A stretch of 64,000 nucleotides of DNA. Origin: Sporosarcina sp. P2. Lineage in GTDB: Bacteria > Bacillota > Bacilli > Bacillales_A > Planococcaceae. Made by a program: the position numbers and the translations under genes. The notes under the pieces are model-generated. The model was not told the DNA's origin. It made no database searches and saw only the letters and a list, made by a program, of their open reading frames with translations. Every line of letters begins with the position of its first letter. Positions within the stretch are counted from its first letter, which is position 1. The DNA lies in NCBI RefSeq assembly GCF_002743255.1, contig NZ_PDYY01000009.1, positions 95,749-159,748 on the forward strand, in the 5' to 3' direction. Below, one piece after another: positions 56,030 to 64,000 of this stretch.

Positions 56030-57169
56030 ATGCGGGGAGTGTATATCCATATACCGTTTTGCCAGCAAATTTGTCATTATTGCGATTTCAATAAAGTATT
56101 TCTAAAAAATCAACCCGTCGATCAATACATCGAATCAATTGGCAAAGAATTTTATTATATGAAAGAAGCCGGCTTTTCATTTCAAGAAGTGGAAACTGTC
56201 TTTTTAGGCGGTGGCACACCGACGGCACTCAACGTTCCTCAGCTCGATCGGTTACTGACAATTGTTTCACAGTATATCGACGTCACGGCATTGAAAGAAT
56301 TCACAACAGAAGCAAACCCTGATGATTTATCGGAAGGACAACTTTCTATACTGAAGGAAAGTGGCGTAAATCGCTTGTCGATCGGCGTGCAAACTTTTAA
56401 TGAACGATTACTGAAACAAATTGGGCGAACACATTCTAATGAGGACGTGGAGAACGTTATTCAGGCCGCGCGTAAAGTCGGTTTCGAAAACATTAGCATT
56501 GATTTAATGTACAGCCTACCGACTCAAACACTGAAAGAATGGGAAGAGACAATTGATCGTGCATTAGGGCTAGATCTGCCTCATTACTCTGCCTATTCAT
56601 TGATCGTAGAACCGAAAACCGTCTTTTATAATCGAATGGTCAAAGGGAAGTTGCCATTGCCAGGAGAAGACATGGAAGCAGAGATGTTCTCCATGGTGAT
56701 GGATCGCATGCATACAGCAGGTCGCGATCAATATGAAATCAGTAATTTTGCTAAACCTGAACATCCTTCGTTTCATAACCTGATTTATTGGGAAAACTCC
56801 AACTATGCAGGTATTGGTGCAGGCGCCCATGGTTATATTGGCAACGAGCGTTATGCGAACGTCGGACCGTTGACGCATTACATTAATCTATTGGAGGAAG
56901 GAAATTTACCTCGTAAAGATGTGCATGAAGTAACTCTTGCCGAATCGATGGAGGAAGAAATGTTTCTTGGTCTACGAATTATTGAAGGAGTATCGATGCA
57001 AGAATTCGAGCAGAAATTCCAGCGTCCTATTCATCAAGTATTCGGTAAACCGATAGAAAAAATGCAACAACAAGGACTTTTAGAAATCGATGGAGACCAT
57101 CTCCGCTTAACTAAAAAAGGTGTTTTTCAAGGGAATTCGGTATTTCAGGAATTTTTATTGGGAGATTGA
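56030..57169 (+). CDS. hemW: HemW, radical-SAM heme chaperone
   Basis: 379 residues. Radical-SAM cluster CQQICHYCDF: three cysteines then Phe, whereas true coproporphyrinogen dehydrogenase HemN has a fourth cysteine, so this is HemW. GGGTPTALN, TTEANPDDL, RLSIGVQTFNERLLKQIGR and DLMYSLPTQT follow. HemW delivers heme to membrane enzymes. ATG 56030 with AAAGGA; the longer frame overlaps the lepA terminator. Confidence 0.93.
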   Translation: MRGVYIHIPFCQQICHYCDFNKVFLKNQPVDQYIESIGKEFYYMKEAGFSFQEVETVFLGGGTPTALNVPQLDRLLTIVSQYIDVTALKEFTTEANPDDLSEGQLSILKESGVNRLSIGVQTFNERLLKQIGRTHSNEDVENVIQAARKVGFENISIDLMYSLPTQTLKEWEETIDRALGLDLPHYSAYSLIVEPKTVFYNRMVKGKLPLPGEDMEAEMFSMVMDRMHTAGRDQYEISNFAKPEHPSFHNLIYWENSNYAGIGAGAHGYIGNERYANVGPLTHYINLLEEGNLPRKDVHEVTLAESMEEEMFLGLRIIEGVSMQEFEQKFQRPIHQVFGKPIEKMQQQGLLEIDGDHLRLTKKGVFQGNSVFQEFLLGD

Positions 57170-57179
57170 GTTTGATTCG

Positions 57180-57208
57180 TTGACATATAAAATAGAATTT
57201 GATAAATT
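57180..57208 (+). promoter_or_regulatory. Promoter of the hrcA operon
   Basis: TTGACA (57180-57185), 17-bp spacer, TAAATT (57203-57208), ten bases before CIRCE. Confidence 0.65.
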
Positions 57209-57218
57209 ATGAGTAGTA

Positions 57219-57245
57219 TTAGCACTCGAGGTTAATGAGTGCTAA
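57219..57245. promoter_or_regulatory. CIRCE operator (HrcA binding site)
   Basis: TTAGCACTC, nine bases, GAGTGCTAA: an exact match to the CIRCE consensus. It lies between the promoter and the hrcA start, so HrcA represses its own operon and release on heat stress raises grpE-dnaK. Confidence 0.98.
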
Positions 57246-57259
57246 CAGGAGTGATGATC

Positions 57260-58311
57260 ATGTTGACAAACAGACAATTGCTCATACTACAATTGACAGT
57301 GAAAGATTTTATCGAGTCTGCTCAACCGGTTGGTTCGAGACAACTGTCGAAAAAGCCGGAAGCGCCATTTAGTTCGGCAACGATTCGGAATGACATGGCG
57401 GATCTGGAGGATATGGGTTATTTAGAGAAGACTCACACATCATCTGGAAGAGTGCCTTCCGAAAAAGGCTATCGGTTCTTTGTGGACCATTTATTGCAAC
57501 CACAAGCTTTAGCCCTGGAAGACAGCTTGCAGTTACGTACGATGTTTCAGGAGAAAGTCGGAGAATCAGAAGAATTAATTCGGAAATCCGCAACCATTCT
57601 ATCTGACTTAACGAATTATACGTCCATCCTACTTGGACCTGATACCTCTACGCATGCCGTCAAGAAATTCTCTATTGTTCCACTAGATCAACAACGGGCA
57701 GTGGCGATTATCGTAACGGATAACGGACATGTGGAAAATCGGATCTTTGATGTGCCGCCTGGTCTTACTGCTACGGAAATTGAGAAGACGGTAAATATTT
57801 TAAATGAACGCCTAATCGGCACATCGCTAGTGCAGTTGCAGCAAAAATTGCAACTCGAAGCGAAGCATGTATTTGAACAGCATATTCACCAAGCTGAACA
57901 ACTATTCAGCTCATTGCAGCAAGCAATGGCAGTGGAGCCGGAAGAACGATTGTATTTTGGCGGAAAGTTGAATATGTGGAAACAACCGGAATTTCACGAC
58001 TTCCAGAAGATGCAGGCATTTTTCGAACTAATAGAGAAAGGTAATCCTGCCATGGGGCTTTTCCAAAAAAACGAACAAGGGATCCAAGTTCGTATTGGTT
58101 CTGAAAATAATGTGATTGAAATGGAAGACTACAGCGTGATTACTTCCACGTACTCGGCAGGAGAGAATATGGAAGGTTCCATCGCAATTATCGGTCCGAA
58201 GCGGATGGATTACGGAAGAGTTATTACATTGCTCGATATACTAAGCAGTGATTTATCTTCCGCTCTTCATCAGTTAACAATCGGAAAAGACGGAAACGGG
58301 AGGCAAGACAC

Positions 58312-58315
<4 letters not shown>
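57260..58315 (+). CDS. hrcA: HrcA heat-shock repressor
   Basis: 351 residues. Winged helix (about 1-80: LTNRQLLILQLTVKDFIESAQPVGSR in parts, SSATIRNDMADLEDMGYL, HTSSGRVPSEKGYR), GAF-like and C-terminal domains ending VIGPKRMDYGRV-type (IIGPKRMDYGRVITLLDILS in part). ATG at 57260 is eight bases from AGGAG; the Met at 57239 lies inside CIRCE. Stop overlaps grpE by four bases. Confidence 0.97.
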
Positions 58316-60767
<2,452 letters not shown>

Positions 60768-60791
60768 GTAAATTAAAATAGCTATTGACGG

Positions 60792-60827
60792 AAAAGTCAA
60801 AGTCCGAAATTCCGGCTTTGACTTTTT
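60792..60827 (+). terminator. Terminator between dnaK and dnaJ
   Basis: 11-bp stem AAAAGTCAAAG / CTTTGACTTTT with inner TCCG/CGGA-like pairing; T-run TTTTTC. Confidence 0.85.
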
Positions 60828-60903
60828 CGTTTGTTAACTTAACAAAATTCGATATTAACGTGTTACAATGAACAACAGGTAAAATGCGATGAGGGGTGCA
60901 ATG

Positions 60904-62025
60904 ATGAGTAAACGAGATTACTATGAGGTGCTGGGCGTTTCTAAATCCGCTACGAAGGAAGAGATCCGCAAAGCATACCGTACACTTTCTAAAAAGTACC
61001 ATCCGGACTTGAACAAAGAAGCGGATGCGGAAGTAAAATTTAAAGAAGTAACAGAAGCATTTGAAGTGTTGAGCGATGAGAACAAAAGGGCCGAATATGA
61101 TCAATATGGTCACAATGGGCCAGGTGCAGGCTTCGGTGGATTTGGCGGCGGAGGTGCAGATGGCTTTGGCTTTGAGGATATTTTCAGCACGTTCTTCGGT
61201 GGAAGTGCAAGGAGAAGAGATCCAAATGCTCCACAAAAAGGTAATGACTTGCAATATACAATGACAGTCGACTTTATGGATGCCATTTTCGGTAAAGAAA
61301 CAGAAATAGATATTCCTCGCGAAGAAGAATGTGATACATGTGACGGCACAGGTGCTAAAAAAGGCACAAGCGTTAAAACATGTACGGAATGTAATGGTTC
61401 AGGTGAGGTTTCATTCGCTCAAAACACACCATTTGGTCAAGTTGTGAACCGCAGAACATGCCCTACATGTCAGGGTACAGGAAAAATTATTCCTGAAAAA
61501 TGTGAAGCATGTCGTGGTAAAGGTCGCGTAACGAAAAACAAAGTCATCAAAATTACGATTCCGGCTGGAGTAGACCAAGGACAACGTCTACGGGTAGGTG
61601 GACAAGGTGAAGCAGGAATTAATGGAGGACCTCCTGGAGACTTGTACATCGTCTTTAATGTCCGTCCACATAAACGTTTCATTCGTGAAGAGGATGATAT
61701 TATACTGGAATTGAACTTGACGTTCCCGCAAGCATCATTAGGAGACGAACTCGAAGTGCAAACGGTGCATGGCAAAGTGAAGTTGAAGATTCCAGCCGGT
61801 ACACAAAACGGTACTACTTTCCGCCTTCGTGGCAAAGGGGTTCCAAACGTACATGGTCATGGAACAGGCGACCAACATGTGATCGTCAAAGTGACGACTC
61901 CGAAAAAAATGACGGAGCGACAAAAAGAATTATTGCGTGAGTTTGCATCAATTGAAGGGGAATCACCTGATGAGTATTCCAGCTCATTCTTCGATAAAAT
62001 CAAACGCACTTTTAAAGGTGAATGA
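60904..62025 (+). CDS. dnaJ: DnaJ (Hsp40) co-chaperone
   Basis: 373 residues. J domain (1-70) with the HPD motif in YHPDLNK, Gly/Phe-rich linker, four CxxCxGxG zinc repeats ([32 protein letters not shown]), and C-terminal substrate-binding barrels. ATG at 60904 fits [17 protein letters not shown] agrees with the family start. TACAAT at 60864-60869 could be its own -10, with a poor -35. Confidence 0.98.
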   Translation: MSKRDYYEVLGVSKSATKEEIRKAYRTLSKKYHPDLNKEADAEVKFKEVTEAFEVLSDENKRAEYDQYGHNGPGAGFGGFGGGGADGFGFEDIFSTFFGGSARRRDPNAPQKGNDLQYTMTVDFMDAIFGKETEIDIPREEECDTCDGTGAKKGTSVKTCTECNGSGEVSFAQNTPFGQVVNRRTCPTCQGTGKIIPEKCEACRGKGRVTKNKVIKITIPAGVDQGQRLRVGGQGEAGINGGPPGDLYIVFNVRPHKRFIREEDDIILELNLTFPQASLGDELEVQTVHGKVKLKIPAGTQNGTTFRLRGKGVPNVHGHGTGDQHVIVKVTTPKKMTERQKELLREFASIEGESPDEYSSSFFDKIKRTFKGE

Positions 62026-62040
62026 AAGGATTGACTAACT

Positions 62041-62985
62041 GTGAAATGGTCTGAAGTTTCCGTGCACACGACACATGAAGCAACCGAGGCAGTAGCGAAC
62101 ATCTTGCATGAAGCTGGCGCGAGCGGAGTCGTAATTGAAGATTCCGAAGAACCTGGAAAAGAACGAGTAGACCAATACGGTGAAATATATGCTTTAGATA
62201 GAGATGACTTCCCAATCGAGGGGGTCATTATAAAAGCTTATTTGCCTGTCACTAGTTTCATCAATGAAACAGTTGAAAATCTTGAATTAGAAATTGAAAG
62301 CCTTCGTCAGTTTTCATTAAATCCTGGACGCTTTACTATAGGCATTACAGAAGTGGATGAAGAAGATTGGGCTAACTCGTGGAAACAATACTTCCATCCG
62401 GTAAAGATCTCAAAGCGTTTCACCATTGTTCCTACATGGGAAGAGTATACACCAGTGGAATCTGATGAATTGATCATCGAATTGGATCCAGGGATGGCAT
62501 TCGGTACGGGCACACATCCTACGACAGTCCTCTGTTTACAAGCGTTGGAAAAATACCTTCAACCTGATCAAATGATTGTGGATGTAGGAACAGGTTCTGG
62601 AGTCCTAGCAATCGGCGCTGCTTTACTTGGGGCAAAACATATTACCGCACTTGACTTGGATGAAGTCGCTGTACGCGCTGCACAGGAAAATGTGACGTAT
62701 AACGATGCAGATGATCGCATTACCGTCTTAAAAGGTAATCTTCTCGATTCGATAGAAGAACCGCCCGACATGATTATTGCGAATATATTGGCGGAAGTGA
62801 TCATGTCGTTTTCCCAAGATGCATATCAACTCGTTAAACCAGGTGGATTATTTATTACATCCGGTATCATCGGTGCGAAACGGGACGAAGTGCGCAACGA
62901 CTTGATGGCGCAAGGTTTTGAGATTTTGGAAACGGTTCTCATGGAAGATTGGGTAGCGATCATTGCGCGTAAGGGTAGTGAATAA
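62041..62985 (+). CDS. prmA: Ribosomal protein L11 methyltransferase
   Basis: 314 residues. N-terminal L11-binding domain, then DPGMAFGTGTHPTTVLCL and VDVGTGSGVLAIGAALLGA (SAM site), IANILAEVI. Trimethylates L11. GTG start behind AAAGGATTGA, 15 bp after dnaJ. Confidence 0.97.
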   Translation: MKWSEVSVHTTHEATEAVANILHEAGASGVVIEDSEEPGKERVDQYGEIYALDRDDFPIEGVIIKAYLPVTSFINETVENLELEIESLRQFSLNPGRFTIGITEVDEEDWANSWKQYFHPVKISKRFTIVPTWEEYTPVESDELIIELDPGMAFGTGTHPTTVLCLQALEKYLQPDQMIVDVGTGSGVLAIGAALLGAKHITALDLDEVAVRAAQENVTYNDADDRITVLKGNLLDSIEEPPDMIIANILAEVIMSFSQDAYQLVKPGGLFITSGIIGAKRDEVRNDLMAQGFEILETVLMEDWVAIIARKGSE

Positions 62986-62987
62986 TC

Positions 62988-63728
62988 ATGCAACGTTATT
63001 TTCTAAATCAACCATTTAATGAGCAGCGTCAAGTAGCAATCGGTGGGGATGATTATAAGCATATCGTCAAAGTAATGCGCATGACGCCAGGTCAGGAAAT
63101 ACTGACTGTCTATGATGGCGTAGCTTCGGTAGCGATGATCGACAGTATTTCTGAAGACATCGTTACCGTTTCTCAGCAGAGACAACTGGACAAAAATAAC
63201 GAGTTACCGATAGCTGTAACGATTGCCTGCGGATTGCCTAAAGGCGATAAACTGGATTTGATAACGCAAAAAAGTACCGAACTCGGTATGAGTCGATTGA
63301 TTCCTTTTGCTGCCAGTCGATCCATCGTCAAATGGGATGCTAAAAAAGGCGATAAACGTATCGAACGTTTGCAAAAAATTGCTAAGGAAGCCGCTGAACA
63401 AAGTCATCGTAACCAAGTACCCGAGATTTTATCCGTCCAAAGCATCAAGCAACTGATTACGTATACAGATTTCTTTGATGTCAAATTGTTTGCGGATGAA
63501 GAGGATGCGAAAAGTGATATCCCGCATAAGATTGCGGACCGTCTGAAAAACGTTTATCATGGACAATCGATAGTAGTTGTTTTTGGACCGGAAGGCGGAT
63601 TAGCGCGGGAAGAAGCCGCTTTACTTCAAGATGCAGGTTTCCTCCCCGTGTCGTTGGGGCCTAGAATCCTACGCACGGAAACAGCACCTTTATACGTATT
63701 GTCCGCTATGTCTTATGAATTTGAATGA
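62988..63728 (+). CDS. rsmE: 16S rRNA m3U1498 methyltransferase RsmE
   Basis: 246 residues. N-terminal PUA-like domain and a SPOUT (knotted) methyltransferase domain with CGLPKGDKLDLITQKSTELG, VVFGPEGGLAREEA and VSLGPRILRTETAPLYVLSA. Two bases after prmA. In B. subtilis mtaB (yqeV) comes next; here a terminator and a group II intron follow. Confidence 0.96.
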   Translation: MQRYFLNQPFNEQRQVAIGGDDYKHIVKVMRMTPGQEILTVYDGVASVAMIDSISEDIVTVSQQRQLDKNNELPIAVTIACGLPKGDKLDLITQKSTELGMSRLIPFAASRSIVKWDAKKGDKRIERLQKIAKEAAEQSHRNQVPEILSVQSIKQLITYTDFFDVKLFADEEDAKSDIPHKIADRLKNVYHGQSIVVVFGPEGGLAREEAALLQDAGFLPVSLGPRILRTETAPLYVLSAMSYEFE

Positions 63729-63804
63729 AAGAACTGAACAACTTATGTCTTCAGTTGCTATTCATACACTAGGCTGTGGGTTGTACATTTAAATATGATT
63801 GCGT

Positions 63805-63832
63805 CCTTACCCTGTGGCAACGTAGGGTAAGG
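63805..63832. other. Perfect 9-bp hairpin after rsmE, no T-run
   Basis: CCTTACCCT / AGGGTAAGG with the 10-base loop GTGGCAACGT. It stands eight bases before the true terminator. Confidence 0.5.
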
Positions 63833-63840
63833 TGCTTGGC

Positions 63841-63877
63841 AAAAACCACTTAAAATCACCATTTTAAGTGGTTTTTT
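63841..63877 (+). terminator. Terminator after rsmE, target-site hairpin of the intron
   Basis: Stem AAAACCACTTAAAAT / ATTTTAAGTGGTTTT, loop CACC, T-run to 63877. It is followed by CAT and the first base of the group II intron. Confidence 0.9.
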
Positions 63878-63880
63878 CAT

Positions 63881-64000
63881 GTGCGCCCAGCATGGGTGTA
63901 GTCTATAGGGTGCAAGTCCCGAACTGTGAAGGCAGAAGTAACAGTTAGCTCAACGCAAGGGTGTCCATGGTGACGTGGAATCTGAAGGAAGCGAGCGGCA
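63881..64000 (+). mobile_element. Group IIC intron, 5' end (domain I)
   Basis: Starts with GTGCG, the group II 5' boundary, then GCCCAGCATGGGTGTAGTCT, ATAGGGTGCAAGTCCCGAAC, TGTGAAGGCAGAAGTAACAG, and GAATCTGAAGGAAGC. These blocks agree with domain I of the Oceanobacillus iheyensis IIC intron, as I remember it. Group IIC introns insert just after terminator hairpins, exactly as here (63841-63877). The reverse-transcriptase ORF and the 3' domains are beyond the window, so completeness is unknown. Confidence 0.93.

Noticed and set aside
57239..57259. Earlier start for hrcA
   Set aside because: That Met lies inside the CIRCE operator; the ribosome site serves 57260.

Overview
The window looks like core chromosome of a low-GC, endospore-forming Gram-positive bacterium. 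Gene content and order follow the Bacillus subtilis blocks rnpB-ypsC-ypvA-dynA, ypeP-ypeQ-cspD, nifS-niaR/nad, rarA-cymR-iscS-mnmA-yrrB-recD2-alaS, and yqeG to rsmE through the comE, lepA and hrcA-dnaK clusters. Sporulation genes (sigK, gpr, spoIIP) show it is a spore former. Several local differences from Bacillus, and the protein sequences themselves, suggest a Planococcaceae member such as Sporosarcina; that genus-level call is inference.

Layout. 1-72: first codons of a UvrA-family ATPase on the minus strand. 200-304: a short tandem array of 21-bp units. 402-803: RNase P RNA (rnpB). 932-9796: RNA methyltransferase, DinG-type helicase, CheX-like phosphatase, the double dynamin DynA, and a sulfurtransferase and phosphoesterase that follow dynA closely. 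9.8-13.0 kb: the least ordered part, with a broken small gene, a YghU-type glutathione transferase, a MATE exporter and a gene-poor stretch. 13.0-15.3 kb: RNase H-like protein, zinc-finger protein, cold-shock protein, CidA/CidB. 15.3-19.1 kb: NAD biosynthesis (niaR, nifS, nadC, nadA, with no nadB). 19.1-23.8 kb: proline T-box leader with proBA, a branched-chain aminotransferase and a lipoprotein. 23.9-31.1 kb: rarA, then cymR-iscS-mnmA-yrrB-recD2. 31.1-40.2 kb: alanine T-box leader with alaS, ireB-ruvX-yrzB-mltG-yrrM-udk, greA, yrrS, mtnN and a 26-codon ORF. 40.3-41.0 kb: uninterrupted sigK. 41.2-46.2 kb: yqeG-yqeH-aroE-yhbY-nadD-yqeK-rsfS-yqeM, largely ribosome maturation and NAD synthesis. 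46.2-49.8 kb: comEA-comEB-comEC, with an IS1182-type transposase remnant running into comEC from the other side. 50.1-57.2 kb: yqzM, a small protein, holA, rpsT, gpr, spoIIP, lepA, hemW. 57.2-63.7 kb: CIRCE-controlled hrcA-grpE-dnaK, then dnaJ-prmA-rsmE. From 63881 a group II intron begins, directly behind a transcription terminator, and runs off the window.

Regulation can be read at several points: two T-box riboswitches (Pro before proB, Ala before alaS), a perfect CIRCE operator before hrcA, sigma-A promoters for rnpB, cspD, cidA, rpsT, lepA and both T-boxes, and many intrinsic terminators. I found no tRNA, rRNA, CRISPR array, prophage or obvious new defence system. The most unusual pieces are the IIC intron, the transposase scar that supplies the comEC C-terminus, the 21-bp array, the absence of nadB, and a long palindrome between sigK and yqeG.
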